In this document: one piece after another, positions 37,499 through 50,643 of the stretch
Layout of the letters: the number at the start of each line of letters is the position of its first letter
How positions within the stretch are numbered: position 1 is the stretch's first letter
Assembly: GCF_042242105.1 (NCBI RefSeq)
Contig: NC_092017.1
Coordinates: forward strand, 14,487,932-14,551,931
From: Pempheris klunzingeri
Lineage: Eukaryota; Chordata; Actinopteri; Acropomatiformes; Pempheridae
Direction of reading: 5' to 3'
Length of the DNA stretch: 64,000 bases
Made by a program: the position numbers and the translations under genes
Notes under the pieces: generated by a model
Seen by the model: the letters and a program-made list of their open reading frames with translations, nothing else
Told to the model about the DNA's origin: nothing
Database searches by the model: none

Positions 37499-40400
37499 CT
37501 AAGAGGCTTTGGCAGCAAGTTTCCACCTCTGTAGCCACTGTTGGAAAGTCAGTCCTCCCTTACTGACTTCAGGTAGGACATGCTGGGCTGGCCTCTCCCA
37601 CCTAAATGTATGAACACACACACAAAACAGAAGGAAATTAACCAACAAACCAGACCCGAGTAACTCCTGAGTTAGTAAAGTATAAATCGAAAATAATACA
37701 AGCACATTCATGTTACTAAGAAAATCTAGATGCAATCAAAGCAGCTCAGATTTAAGTCAGTTTACTAAAAGAAACAATTAAAGAGCACGACCAAGATCTT
37801 CTTTTAATAGTTCATCATATCATTTTTGATAAAATTTCATTGAACACATGGCAGGATGAAATATTCAGAGTATTTTGATGTTGTAATATCTCATCAAAAT
37901 ACATTGTTACATTTTACGTTTGGAGAGCAAAATTAAGTCAAAACACATCAAAGTACAATGTTAAAGTTGAACCAGGAAGGAGTTCTTGAAAAACTGACAT
38001 CTGTTCAGAGCAGGCTGTTTGAGTGACAACTTGTCACATTTGCTTTCCTTTTCACCTTTTCCCCTAATACATTTCTCAGATTGAGAAATGTATTCCTCCT
38101 TTACAGGCATGTTTTTAAAGTAAAGTACAGACTATAAAAATGGTAAATGTGGCGCAGCCATTGTGTTGCAGCAGGTTATTTGCTTTGTTCCTCACCAGTA
38201 TGAGATGGCAGTTTTGACTTGGGCCCCATAAGAAAGGCCTTGGGCGCAGCGTTGGGTGAGGCCTCTGGCTCTTGGTACCAGAGACTTCAGAAGCTTCTGA
38301 TCCTCGTCCACGACTCTGGATAGCAGAGCTAAGAGGCATAGTGTAGACAAACAGTAGTTCTGTTGTTACTAAAACTGATAAAAATGTTTTAAATATCGAA
38401 TACAGCACTTCTTACTCTATATTTTAAGCATGATAAAAGATTCACTCTTGGCGAGTTCCCCTGTTTACCGTTTTGATCAGATGCATGCAGCAACTCTGCT
38501 TCCTTCTGTATTTTCTGCAGAGTAGCAGAGTGAAGGTGCAGTAACCGACGGAGAAAACGCAACTCAAGCTGCTGGGAGCGTGTCTGGGAACACAACTCCT
38601 CTGGAGCCTGAAGTGTAAAAAAAAAGAAGAGAAAAAGTACATGAGTCAGCAATGGAAAAAGAGGTAAAGGTGAATAAATTCCATGAAATGAAATTCTTAC
38701 TATCTGAGAGTAAAAACTACACACTGAGTGTCTGTGATATCCCTAAAAAGCAAATTCACAACCGCCTAGAAAGTACAGGGCTGTCAGTGTTGTGCCAGTG
38801 TGCAATAAGAACTGATTTTCATGGATATTATTCTAAACAGATCTGCATGTGAGAGGCTTGGGGTCAAGAGGTGACGGTCAGCTGTTTCATCAAAACCACT
38901 CTGCACATGTAAACTTTGAGGAGTGAAGTGTAGGAGCTGCTAGCATAAATTTTATAGGAATGCAGCCAGTGTCCACAGACAGGCTTCACATGCAAAGTTG
39001 TGCATTTAAACTTAATTGAGAACGTGAAGTTAAAGACTCCTTTGAAGTGTATAATGCTAGATTGTGAGAAATTATAGAGACACTGAAGCCGAGAGACGTA
39101 AAGTGACCAAGCCACCAGCTCAAACATCTACAAAAAAGGCAGTAGAACATTCACTTTGTGAAGATGAGTGACAAAGAAACAAACAAAAAGTGTTTCTCTG
39201 GCCAAGAAGACAAAGAAGAGGGAGATCTCACTTTGTCACAGCAGACTGATGCACTATAAGGCCAGACTCACCCTGGACAGTGGGAACGCCAGGCTCTGAC
39301 ACACGCTGCTGAAGGTCGGGGACTGTAAGCGATGGATGGACAACCATGATGCAGGGACTCTTTGCTTTCTGAGACAACAGAGAAAAATTCACTTTGATTA
39401 GATTAGATTTTCTTGTGATGCACTAATGAAAGTCAAACTGTGTTCTCCACAGATGTACCACAGATGAAGTAGGACATATTTCAGTGTTCTGCCTCTCTCA
39501 TCTTCCTCACTCTGTGAATTTGTAGTTGATCATGAAATGCATAAGATCTCAAACAAAAACTTGACAGCGTGTGTCAAGTGACCCTTTGTGGTTTATTGCC
39601 AAATACACGTTTTACTGCCAATATAATGAGTATTTGGACACACTCAGTTTGGGTGTTAATTCAGGAGCTTTTTAGGAGTGTGGTTACGTACTAAGCAGGT
39701 AACAGACATCTTGTTCTTACCCTTCAACAGTCCTACGGTCCAGAGCAAGAAGTGAAACTGCTGCCAACTGTCTGCCCTCCTTGGAAATGGAGTTCCTCAG
39801 ACTGTTGGCTGCAGTGGTGACATCTTCAAACTGTGGCACCAGTTTGTCCTGGATGAATTCTTGTAACTAAAGCAAGACACAGGGATAGGAATGTCAAAAA
39901 ATTAACTTAGCTCAAAGAGACCAAAATATTTCTTTCACCACAGAATGAAGCAAAATCTTAAAAACAATCTTTCTACTTCATTGTCATAGATGGAGAACAT
40001 CCAAACCTCCATGTGCCGACGGATCAGCTCTGTTTTGGCCTTGGAGTTCCCCTTAATCAGACCTCTGATGTGCTCCTGTCTGAGATCCTGGTGAGACAGA
40101 ATATGTCTAATGATGGAGAAACACTGACATCTCTGCATATCAAGTTCATGAAGGTTCATCTCCAGACAGTTAACAGCACACATAATCAAATCCTCTGGAC
40201 CACATTTTCTTGAATAATTACTGATGTATTTATGTAGAAAATGCGTGATCCAACAGTGATGCAGGCAAAGGTTATGAGAGGTCTCATATTGTCAATTCTC
40301 TCTCACCACTAGGTGTCTGAAGTCAAGGATGCTCTGCCACTGGCTGCGGAGGTTCCTAAGGGCCTCCTGTCTGCTTCTGGCATACTGGTCAAGCTGGATA

Positions 40401-43400
40401 CACCGTTCTCTGATGTAATCCCTCGCTGTTGCTTGCATCACACACTGGAGCTCCACCTCTAGGGCTGACCTGATGGCAACAAAGAAAAAAACAAAGTCAA
40501 TTCCTTAATACAACTTTTTCATTTGTGATCATTGACTATATTTTGACTATAAGCCGTATTTGTCTTTGTAACATGTTTATTGACAAATATAAACATAAAA
40601 AAATAGCAAGATAAAAACAGAAGACAAGCGAGGAACGTGATGAAACTGAGATAAAATGAAAAAGAAATAATTGAGTTTTCATTTAAAACACGTGACAATA
40701 ATGAGCTCCTGCTGTTAAAGAATTCTGCGGCACTATTCCTGGGATAATACACTTTTTTCATGACTCAGAGCTTCATCAATTTAGTCAACAATGAGTCAGC
40801 TTACAGCGCCATGGTGTCATTGTGGAGCTCGGCTGCAATACCAGACACCTCCAGCTCAGCCTCGTTCTTGCGGGCTTGCAGCTGTTTGCGGAGCTTCTGT
40901 GCTCTGGAGCGAGTCTGGGCCAGTTCCACCAAACTTTGCTCCACCTCTTCCCAAGCAGCCTGGATAAACAAACGTGCAATTCCACAAATGTTTTAATCAC
41001 AAATGCCAGGAAACACGTGAACATATGTTCTTCTGCCTTAAACGTCTTGAATATCACATTACAGTGTATGTGCATGTTTGTATTTAACACCTCTAACAGG
41101 GCCTTAACAGGTGGCAACTCATCATCCTCCTCTGCTGACACGTCCAGTAGGCGATCGCTTTCATATCGGAATCTGCAATCAAAATTCTACATAAATACTC
41201 TAAACACAGACAACTTTGAGGGTTTTACAGCCTCAACAGGAAGAGAGAGCATTATCATAATGTTGACGTTTACCGTAGAGCTGTCACATCTTGTGTCACA
41301 TCCAGAGAGGCGAGTTTCTCCTCTAGTTCCCTCTGCTCTCTGGAAGCTAAACACTCCAAAGCTGAGAGGACATGGTTTGGAGGATAACCATCCAGCATGT
41401 TCTGATGACGCGACAAGCAGCAACATGTTAATTCAAAGCGAAAACTAGCAGTATATCACTGTACAGTATATAGTGAAGTGAACTCAAAATACACCAACCT
41501 CCACAGCACTCAGCCAGTAGTGAAACATAGCAGTCCTTTGCTCATAAGTCATACTGAGAGGGAGAAAAGAGAGAGGCAAATAATTAAAGAAAGAAGAAGT
41601 TGACAATATTCTGTAAGATTGTTGATTTCTCTGTATTCACTGAAGTCCTTACTGTTTGGCTGCAGAGTGTGCTGGTTTCAGCTCACTCTCTTGTAAAGAC
41701 TGATAGAAGTGGATCCTGTCGTCACACAGCTCTCTCACTTCACGCTAATGGAGAAAAACAGCAGAAATGGGATGATTTCCTTTAGTCAGCAGCTGATGTT
41801 TCACAAACATCTTGGTCTACATTACTTAGATATGTGTGAAGAATTGCTGATCAACTTATGTTTTCTTTAAAATGAGCAGATTTCAACCAATTTTTTTTTA
41901 AAACAGCTGGCAAAAGACCGTCAGATCAGTGTCCATCTGGTACTATGAAATTATTCTAAAGATACAAAGACATGTAATAAAAAGACCAGCAGCAATCTGT
42001 TTCTGTTCCCACCCAAGGCCTCAATCATTACTCCCTATATAATACTATTAATACTATATATATATATATATATACAGACACAGTACTTTACTCTATAGTG
42101 AGCAATAGATTGAGATTTCAGACACTCCTGAATCATCATCATTGACAAATGTAGAGTCGTATAACTGCAGAGCATTGCCTTGTGGGATTGTTAGCAGAAA
42201 GTAGTGTGCATCACATGGACACAGAATTTTTGAGAGCTCACTCAAAACAAAAATGACAGAAGGTAAATGTAGTATATATTGCGCACTATACAATAAACAG
42301 GGAGGGATTACAAATACATCCACTGTGTAGCATTTTGTCACTGGGCCTGGTAATTCCTAATTTTGGGGCCTTTCTGACAGACAAGTACTAATCAATAGCA
42401 GCAATGCTCTCGCATTGCACATTCCAGATAAAGTGCACCTAAACTCTACTGAGAAAACACAGACCAGATTCAGGCTGCTCTTACCAGGACCTGTGCCTCT
42501 GCTGCAGCTTTGGAGTTGAGGTTTTCACCATCACTGCTGCTGGAAGGCTTATTATCAAACACAACTTCAATCTCAGCTTTCCTGCAACACACAATACAGT
42601 TCTTACTTAGGTAATGTGAGATTAGTACGTATGTGTAAATGATCCCACTTCTATCATTACTATTTACTTAACCTTTCAATGTTCTGCTTCACCTGGTCAT
42701 TTGTTCCAGTGCCTGGCAGTGCCCACTGATCTTTTGCGTGTCACTGGAAAGCACCTTGCGGTCCAAGACGCAGCGCTGCCTGAAGGCCTGTAGGAGCAGC
42801 TCTCTGCGCCGGCTGTCCTCCACCTGGGCCCAGTTACGGCTGATGGACTGCTCTGTGGGTAAATAGTAGGGGTAAGGGATCACGTTTATAATATTGTTGA
42901 ACTATGGAGCAGTGAGCTGGCTTTCTGCCTCCTGACCACAGCGACCGCTAAAGGAGTAATGTGGTGTGATCAAATAAGAAGCCCTTACTGCATGTGATGG
43001 ACTAACCTTGTGTAGCCAGCTGTTCCTCCGTTCCACTGATCTGAGAGTCCAGGTGACCGATTTCAGCTTTCAGCTGCTCAATCTGTTTCTGAAGCTCTCT
43101 CTGCTTAGCAGCCTCACTCTGGCTCTCAGCCTGCTTCAGCTGAGCATGCAAAAACACCAGCAGATAACGAACATATTATTAGGATTAATTACGTTCTACA
43201 TCCAGCAGATAATTAGGAAATAGAAATGAGTCACAAGGAGGGAAAACAAGCTGCACGCTACCTCTTTGTCTTGAAGAGCTTTGTACCTTGAAGATCAGAA
43301 TGTCAAGGAGATTAATGGATAAATGCTTAGTAGACAGTGGTCATGGCAGCTGAAGAAAGTCAGTGTACGCTGAGCGATACAGGGTATGGGAACAGGGCAT

Positions 43401-44172
43401 TTTTACATTAGTTTGGTTATTTATATCACAGTAGACAGGGCACAGAGAAAGAGATAGTGGGAACAGGATGAAGCATAATGGTCCATAGCAAGGTTTGAAC
43501 CACCAGGACCACACAAGAAAGGTGTCCAAGACAATGACAATTTACAGAACATAAACATACCAACAGCATCAAGTCTTGAGGAAGATACTGACTCTCTTCT
43601 GCCTAAATGAACTCAGTGAAATGTACAACAGCCATAAAATTACTAAAATGTACACATCATGGTGCCATGGCTATTGCAAAGACAGTGGTGGGTTAAAAAT
43701 CCTCAGTCAGGGTCTAAAAGGATACCACAGGAGATTTCCACGCATGATCCTCACGTTTCTGTAAAAAGAGAAGTAACTTTAGAGACCAGGCCATTTATCA
43801 GATGCCATGTTGATATTTATAAACAAACAGATGAGCATTGCTCTTAGTATGAATGATCAAGATGTGACAGAACAGGGGGGCAGTGTAAAGACTAACCTCT
43901 GCTGAAAAACATGTTGGATGACATATTTCCATATTGACTTCCCTGTCCCAACACAGAGCCTTGAAATCAAATCATCAGCATTACGTTAGTTCAACGCCGC
44001 AAATTCAGCATCCATTGTCAGGACTTATGTTCCAACAAAGATAGTAGGGAAAGTACAAACAGGCTGATACCCACGTTTTACAATAGCTGTCATTCGGCAG
44101 GCTGTCCGGGGGCAGACTGAACTCCTCTGTCGCCCAACGCTTCAACTCCTGCACAAGATTTCTGTCCGCCAT
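37499..44172 (-). CDS. haus5: haus5, HAUS augmin-like complex subunit 5
   Basis: Subunit of the eight-protein augmin complex, which recruits gamma-tubulin to existing spindle microtubules and so branches new ones. Coding exons: 44172-44075, 43959-43897, 43758-43726, 43286-43262, 43139-43007, 42852-42693, 42581-42485, 41744-41653, 41553-41499, 41401-41274, 41172-41091, 40959-40805, 40469-40307, 40087-40007, 39866-39721, 39368-39272, 38607-38469, 38328-38196, 37601-37499 (TAG). All are GT-AG and in frame, giving 587 residues (human about 633). Family landmarks are SIWKYVIQHVFQQR near residue 40, RGNLLWY, HYWLSAVE, GLIKGNSKAKTELIRRHME in the middle, and the C-terminal YWWERPAQ and QQWLQRWKL. Most of the rest is charged, heptad-like coiled coil, as expected. 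The ATG at 44172 (MADRNLVQELKRWATEEF) is the only convincing start. The exon 1 donor was chosen at 44074 because it alone restores the LCVGTGKSIW frame. Confidence 0.93.
42055..42074. repeat. TA microsatellite
   Basis: About nine TA units in the haus5 intron 42484-41745. Confidence 0.9.
42086..42345. mobile_element. Possible MITE remnant in haus5 intron
   Basis: The left part carries ACTTTACTCTATAGTGAGCA and TTTCAGACACTCCTGAATCA. The right part carries TATTGCGCACTATACAATAA and GTGTAGCATTTTGTCACT. The CTATAGTG and CACTATA ends are roughly mirrored, and I recall similar fish elements. A related-looking fragment (ATTCAGACACTC, CACTGTAAACAGGGAG) is at about 33365-33425. Boundaries and family are uncertain. 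Confidence 0.4.
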
Positions 44173-44420
44173 CGTGACTGAAAACACATATATACAACTT
44201 ATAGCTAGTTAGCTTAGCAACACTAGCAGGCTAGCTGCTATGCTAGCTAGCCAAGGTCGCTAATGCGAATTATACTCCGTGAACTTTCTCCGCTCTTGTT
44301 GAAGCTGTGCCTGCGCTCTAAGACACGTATGCTAAATTGACTTGGCGATGATATTTTTATTTTTGTCTGAAACATCCAGACTTTCAACTTCCCGCCCGTT
44401 CACGGCACTTCCGGTTATCA
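44173..44420 (-). promoter_or_regulatory. haus5: haus5 promoter with E2F/CDE-like and ETS motifs (predicted)
   Basis: A compact TATA-less region upstream of the haus5 ATG. On the gene's strand it has GGGCGGGAA (44389-44397; E2F/CDE type), then GTTGAA (44383-44388), which is close to a CHR element at about the usual spacing. An ETS site ACTTCCGG is at 44407-44414. CDE/CHR and E2F motifs are typical of genes with G2/M expression, which fits an augmin subunit. This is a motif-level prediction only. Confidence 0.5.
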
Positions 44421-45550
44421 TATCCGCTGATGTAGCGCCGCCGCTGGTTGTAGCCGGTTGTTGCCATGGTTTCACAGTTTTATGGATGTGGTTTTATTCA
44501 TTTATTTATTTAATTTATTAATGAATAAAACTGCACAATTAAAAAAGAAATAGACAGACTACACAATTACCTTTGGACAGTTTTGACAAGAAGAACAGTG
44601 ATAAAGATAGTATGTATGTATGTATGAATGTCATTAAATAACAGATTTTGTAAAAAATTGCCCTACATGAAATTGAATTAAATGGTGAAAAATAAACAAA
44701 ATCCGAGCATGTTGCATCAAGCAAAATTACCACTCACAAGGAAAATTTTGTCAAATATAGGCGAGCTGGAAATCTTCATACTGTCCTACTTTTAAAATTG
44801 TATTTTTTTAGATGCAACATTATAAAATCAAATCTGGCAACAAAAGTGCAACTAAATGGAGTCCAAAAAATAAATGTTTATGGTATTTGTAATGGCAAAA
44901 AGGACATATACACTGGTTCTTAAGTTCCATCATCTTTTATTTCTTCCTTTACTACAAAGAATCAACCATGTAGTATTTGTCTAGATGCACAGCATTAGAC
45001 TTTCTGTCCACAGGAGCAAAACTGCATTATTTCAGCCAACCACTCTCAAGTAGTAAACAGGGTGCACTTACTGTAAAGGCCTTAGTGGGTGATTATGTTT
45101 AGTTCTTGTGTTTTACTCATAGTGGCATTTTTCTCCACTGATGCAACTGCAGTGAAAGTTGCAATGGCTTCCACTGTAGCGTTAAATAAATAAGACCTGA
45201 GTTAAACAAAAACTAAAAACGCTCTCTCCACATATTTTCCACAACAATGAAAATGCTATTACAATATATTTAAGTAAGGCCTATGATTTCTTCAATCCAC
45301 TTATACATTTTTTTAAAAAGTAAAACATGTTTTACTACATTCATGATGAGAGCACGAAAGTCAAAAAGAAATTCCCAAACCATTGTTAGCATGAAAACAA
45401 ACTTGCTCGGTTGCTCTCGTTCTTTCCTCTGTGAAAAAATGCCACAGGACACCTTAGCTGTGTAGTGTTCGTCCTTAGCACCATGTTGATGAGCTATCCA
45501 GTGGTGACGCCAGGATCCACTCAAATTAGAGTTTTAATATTTACTTAAAG
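44421..45550. other. Intergenic and fzr1 3' UTR
   Basis: No gene is supported here. The part adjacent to 45550 should be fzr1 3' UTR. A TATG tetranucleotide run lies near 44610-44625. The rest is AT-rich with no recognisable signal. Confidence 0.5.
44936..44941 (-). terminator. fzr1: Candidate fzr1 poly(A) signal
   Basis: AATAAA on the - strand, about 610 bases downstream of the fzr1 stop. Other A/T-rich variants exist nearby, so use of this one is only likely, not shown. Confidence 0.4.
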
Positions 45551-48500
45551 TTACCGTATCCTGGTGAACAGATTTAAAACTGATACAGATTCCTGAAACA
45601 AAAGAAAATAAACTTAGTTAACTGTTTGGCAGACATGAGGGGGTCTGTAATTAACAGAATAGTTTTCCCAAAAGGTGATATCTCACCTTTGTTGACCTCG
45701 TTTTACTGAACACGTTCCAGAAGCGAAGGGTCTCGTCTCCAGCTCCTGTCACTATCGCCTCACCATCCGGGGACATGGCCTGATATTATATAAAAAAAAT
45801 TTTAAAAAAAGGAATAAATGTAGTCCATTAATCTGCCGGGTGTGGTGTCAAACATTGGCATCAACATGACATGACAGCACACTGACCAGGTAGAGCACTC
45901 TGTAGGAGTGTCCCGTGAGTTTGGCAACCTGAGTGAGAGCCGGATATTTCCACACCAGGATCTGGTTCTGAGAGTAGCCATGAGTGCTCACCTGCAAAAA
46001 GAGGCAACATTAGAATTCAAAGGGAGCTTTGTGTAATTCACCATGAATAAATCATACCAAGTTTAGTTAGACACATTTATGTTATTACTGCTTACTATAT
46101 TTTACATTTTGAGCCAAATATATAAAACAGAATGAGGTAACACTTCACTTCAATGAGGTAACATTTTCCAGAGTATCTCAGAGGGTAAAGACCAATGCTC
46201 TGCCTCATTAGAGCTTTATTAAGAAAACACAGCACCCCATTTGTTGTCTTAATTTTGAGACACTAGTTAGAGGTTATATATTGTGTCCTAATCATGGTTT
46301 ATTGAAATGTGCACATGCATCACAAGTAGCATGGATATTAACTCCCTTGGCATTGTTTTCTTGTTGAGATCTCCACAAACTAACATAAATGAAGCACAAA
46401 TGTAAAAGAAATGTTATTCATCTCATTTACTATGAATACTATTTCAAAATGTGTAGAGCCTTATTTACAGTACAAGTGTTGCCTTCATGACAATTGTTTT
46501 TTATATAACTTCACTGATATGGCCACCCAGTCTACTGTGCACAGTATGTATCTGGAGTCACGTACCAGCTCATTAGCATGTTTGGACCAGGCCAGGTTGC
46601 AGACCTGAGAGCCAGTGTCCATGCACTGCAGCGGCTGTGAGGTCAAGGTGTTCCAAAACCGGATACAGCGGTCGGCAGTGCCGCCTCCAGAGGCCAGTAG
46701 GCCGTGCTGGTGGGGGGACCAGGCGATGGCTTTCACTGCAGCCAGGTGATCCATGTATGTCTGCACTGGGCTCAGCGAGGAGTGGTTCCAAACCAGCAGC
46801 TGAGGAGACAAATGACCACCACATCAGTGGATACAGCGAGTGACCGCAGAAAGAGAGGGGCAGATTGAATGACAATAACAACTGTACCTTGTTGTCGTTG
46901 CCACCGGAGGCAAGCAGCTGATGGTCAGTGCTCCACTTTAGGCCACACACTTCCTGTCTGTGACCCTGCAGTCGTCTCTCTGACTGTAGCGGAGGGGTCC
47001 GCACATCTCTCTGAAGAATCATACGATCGCGGCTTCCCGAAGACAACTGGTCTGCATTCCATGCTAACGCGCCTGCAGACAGAGCAAAGCTGAATTTATG
47101 CTTGGTCAACTTCTGTCACGAGAGAACTATCAAGAATGTTAAGATTTAATTTAGCTTAACGCTGACTTTGTAGTTATTTTGATTTCATTGTGACTGGAGT
47201 ACTCCTGTTAAGGAACTTTATGACCCATATTCAGCTCATGTTCTGTTCTCACCAACTCGAGCTGTGTGTCCTTCCAGGGCATAGAGTTTCTTCCCAGCAC
47301 CTGCGTCCCAGATCTGAACATAGCCTTTGTGAGTCCCTACCGCCACCAGATTACCCTAAAAACATGAAAAGTTCTACCATTAACATAAACTAAATGTACT
47401 AAAAGTGCGGCTCGACAGGTTCCTGAAGGCACTAAGTTACTTACCCTTTCGGACCACCCAACTGATGTGACTGAGTCTCCCTCCACTGATAAATCACACA
47501 ACCGTGTTACCTAAGGAAAAGACAATTCAGCCAAGACACACAAATGTACTGTATTTTACACATCAAACAATTAAAATGTATGTTCTAAAATGGGTTGTGC
47601 AGACACACTGCGGTACCTGGCTGGTACAGGCACTCCACAGATAAACACATGTTCCCAGTCCGACACTGAGCACGTTGAGAGACGACCAGTCCACCAAGTT
47701 GAGGTAAAAGTCATCCTGCAGCTCCGGAGCATCCAGGACTTTGAAAGGGATCTTTGATATCTTTCGAGTTGGCTTTCTTGGTGAACGCAGCAATTTCTGA
47801 CTGTAACAGAAAAAGTTGGACATAATGACACCCTGATGCCAAAACCTACATTTTCATTGTTTGCATTGTGATTATCTATAGGAGATCTAAAAACTTAAAA
47901 AAGGACGTTGACCTTTTATTGCTGACAGGTGAGAGAGAGTAGGGAGAGATGTTGGTGCCATCGTCTGGTGACGACCTTTTGGTATTGAGTGAATACTGCA
48001 AAGAAAACACAGGTAGAAACCATCATATTCTCTACCAGTGTCATTGGAAATCACTGAAGAAAAAAACTACACTGAATGTTCTACTCCTAAGAATATTGTA
48101 TGTGTGTCTGATCTCACATTGTATTATCAATGTGCTATATAATTCAACATAAAGGTTGTTGATATGTTCATACAGTAAAGAGACTTCGCTTCTCTGGGGT
48201 TGACGGCTGTAGACGTCTGTCTTCTGTCTGCGGGTCCTGGATCTTCTCTATTCCTGCTCCAAGCAGCTCATTCTTCAGCAAAGCAGAGTAGGCCAGCCCA
48301 TCTGCTACATGCACAAAAGATAATTTATGCATGAGCACAAAACCACAAGCCAAGGTGCACATAAGCAAGTGATAGAGGTTCAAAAATAGCCTTTATAGAA
48401 TGTATTTACCTTTGACATTATCAGTAGAGGCATCTTTTGTTTTTCTGTTCTGACTTGGTGACTTCTCATTTTCCTGAAAATCACAAAGATACAGTGACAA

Positions 48501-48927
48501 TACTGTTTTACACACAAATACTACACGCACGTTTGTCAACAAATTTACATAAAAAAAAAAATTCATACATTAATCCTGTGGAAGTTAATATTCCAGTTTG
48601 CTCCCGCTCTGGTCGGAATGAATCTGTCTCCAAGCTTACTGGGCGAGGATAAAGGAGAGCCAGTGGGTGTCCGACCGCGCAGACTCTGTGTCAGTTTCTA
48701 CAAAACCAACAAATCTTTCAGTATACTAGTTTCAGAATGCATAAAACATGGGTCGCTGCTTTGATCAAGTAATTTTTAATCTAACTCAAAAAATAGTTCA
48801 GTGTTGATGTACAACATTTACATTGTTAAGGAAAACAGAACGGAAAAACACAACTCACAACAGGGCTCAAGTTGTCATTTTGAATGTTGATTTGTCGGAG
48901 GAGGCGATGTTCATACTCCGGATCCAT
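45551..48927 (-). CDS. fzr1: fzr1 (Cdh1), APC/C coactivator with WD40 propeller
   Basis: Activator and substrate receptor of the anaphase-promoting complex in late mitosis and G1; it recognises D-box and KEN-box proteins. Coding exons: 48927-48859, 48697-48569, 48473-48410, 48301-48174, 47995-47913, 47800-47617, 47510-47445, 47355-47253, 47072-46888, 46799-46566, 45991-45887, 45779-45687, 45592-45551 (TAA). All are GT-AG and in frame, giving 494 residues (human 496). The C-box DRFIPTR is at residues 47-53. The conserved KLLRSPRKPTRKISKIPFK segment precedes the propeller. WD40 blades include VYLWSACTSQVTRLCDL, VQIWDAGAGKKL, GSRDRMILQRDVRTPPLQ and RFWNTLTSQPLQCMDTGS. The protein ends in the Ile-Arg tail (FTRIR) that docks on APC/C. 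The N-terminus MDPEYEHRLLRQINIQ matches the family start. The gene lies head-to-tail behind haus5's promoter, with its own upstream promoter near 49.9 kb. Confidence 0.97.
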
Positions 48928-49000
48928 CCTAAGGTGAAATCCTGATCCCACAGCCACAGGCTGGCAGGTTGGACACCTGGCCAACACAAAAACTTAAAAA

Positions 49001-49270
49001 CAGAATCAGAATCAGGTTTATTACCAAGTAAGTTTTCACATTACAAAGAATATTAGTGCATAATATTAAACAGCATTGCATTGCATTGCAAGTCAAAAAA
49101 CATAAAGATATATAATAAATTTTATATATATAATATATATAAAATAGATATATTCACAATACAGAATATGAGAAGAAAAAACACAAACGAAAATATATGT
49201 GCAATATATCTGTTTTTAAATGAAAGTGCTGTATACTTTGTACAGTAGATACTGCAATAAGATGGACAGC
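49001..49270. mobile_element. Fish retroposon-type repeat fragment
   Basis: It starts CAGAATCAGAATCAGGTTTA and TTACCAAGTAAGTTTTCACA, a signature I recall from a very abundant teleost interspersed repeat (probably the 3' end of a non-LTR element). AT-rich TATATA blocks follow. It lies between the fzr1 start-codon exon and its promoter, hence probably in the first intron. The family was not confirmed and the right boundary is approximate. Confidence 0.55.
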
Positions 49271-49779
49271 ATGGATACATTTAAATGCTATTGTTTTTAT
49301 TCCTGTATTCTGGAGGATAGCCCTTAATGCGGGGACATCTACAGTAATTTCACCTGCTACTCCTGCCCTATAAAATACCTCCTAATTATTTGTGTCACAC
49401 TAAATAATCATAACATGTCATTTATTCTGGGTGAACTTTAACTCCCCAATGCTAACTCGATTTGGGATGAACAACAGATTAACTAGTTATTTACGTTACG
49501 GCGCAACTAACTTTCAACCAGTTCAAAGCAACGAATGGCATTTTAAATGCATTTTTCGTCGCTAAATGTCATCAAATTGACTTCTTTATATTCATGTTTG
49601 TACTAAAGCTAAAATGCTGCATGGCTAATGATAACTAGCGTTAGCTAATTTAGCTAGTGGCTAATGTAGTCATATTTACGATAAACAACATACATACAGC
49701 ACCGACCGAGTCCCTGAATATCAGCACACCAGACTGGACCGACAGTTCACGGAGCTATCAGATGAAAATGAGCGATATA

Positions 49780-49930
49780 ATTAAAGTTTTCCACTCTCAG
49801 ATGGTGAAAGATACTCCAGTGTAGCTGAGATGAACATTACCGTGCATTATGGGAGTTTTGTTACCCCTGTGACGTAGAGCTCTCAAATCAAAACACGGAA
49901 GTGCTCCTTTTGTTGTCGGAGTCACGACTC
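49780..49930 (-). promoter_or_regulatory. fzr1: fzr1 promoter (predicted)
   Basis: A TATA-less segment about 0.9 kb upstream of the fzr1 ATG. It has an ETS motif CACGGAAGTG at 49894-49903 and a CRE-like TGACGTAG at 49870-49877. The - strand text downstream has possible donors near 49.70-49.74 kb that would join a noncoding first exon to the ATG exon, whose acceptor is probably the TTAG or TCAG just 5' of the ATG. Exon 1 borders are not fixed. Confidence 0.45.
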
Positions 49931-50324
49931 TGATCCGTGATTAATGTGTTAATTAATGGAGCGATATTAGTCAGTATTACAAATATGCTTAATTTCTTAC
50001 TTACAAGTATTCAACAACCGAGACAAAAACACAATCTATGCTAATCTATCCTTGACTGAACTTACCACTTGCTATTTAACTGCGTATATAACTGTATAAC
50101 TGTCTGACAGTAAAGTACAAATAATTCAACCAACGCTACATGGAAAATGTTGCAGAAAAGATGAATACAAGCGAGTATAGAGCCCGTCAGTGTCTCAGTG
50201 TGGGTGATTGTCTTGTCATGTCCCAGTACCAAACATAGAGGGCGTACTAGTTCTGTTTTCTAACTCTACACACCCTCAAAAAGCCTCTGTTGTGCTCTCA
50301 TAGACTGTCGACGTGCAGCTTACA

Positions 50325-50643
50325 CTGTACCTAAAGAGGTGCAAGAAGCATTCAGGTATTTTACTTTGGTAAAAGTGGCAACACTAATTTCAACTACTAC
50401 ACTCAACTACTACATGTACCGCTTGACCTATATTGATACATCATCATTTATTAGTTGATTATTGATGATCTAAATCTTTAAAGAAACTAGTAACTTGTCA
50501 AGTTATCAAATAAATGTACTGATGTAAGACATATGATATTTGCCTCCAAGTATAAAATAGCATGAAATAGAAACACTCAAGTAGTATAGGTACCTCAAGT
50601 ACAATACCTGAGTTAAAGTGTGTAAGTACATTCCCCACCACTG
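50325..50643. mobile_element. Dispersed fish repeat (DNA-transposon type)
   Basis: It has AAGCATTCAGGTATTTTACT near one end. At the other end are TACCTCAAGTACAATACCTG, AAGTGTGTAAGTACATTCCC and CACCACTG. This end is a well-known signature of an abundant teleost element as far as I recall. There is no coding capacity. Confidence 0.65.
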
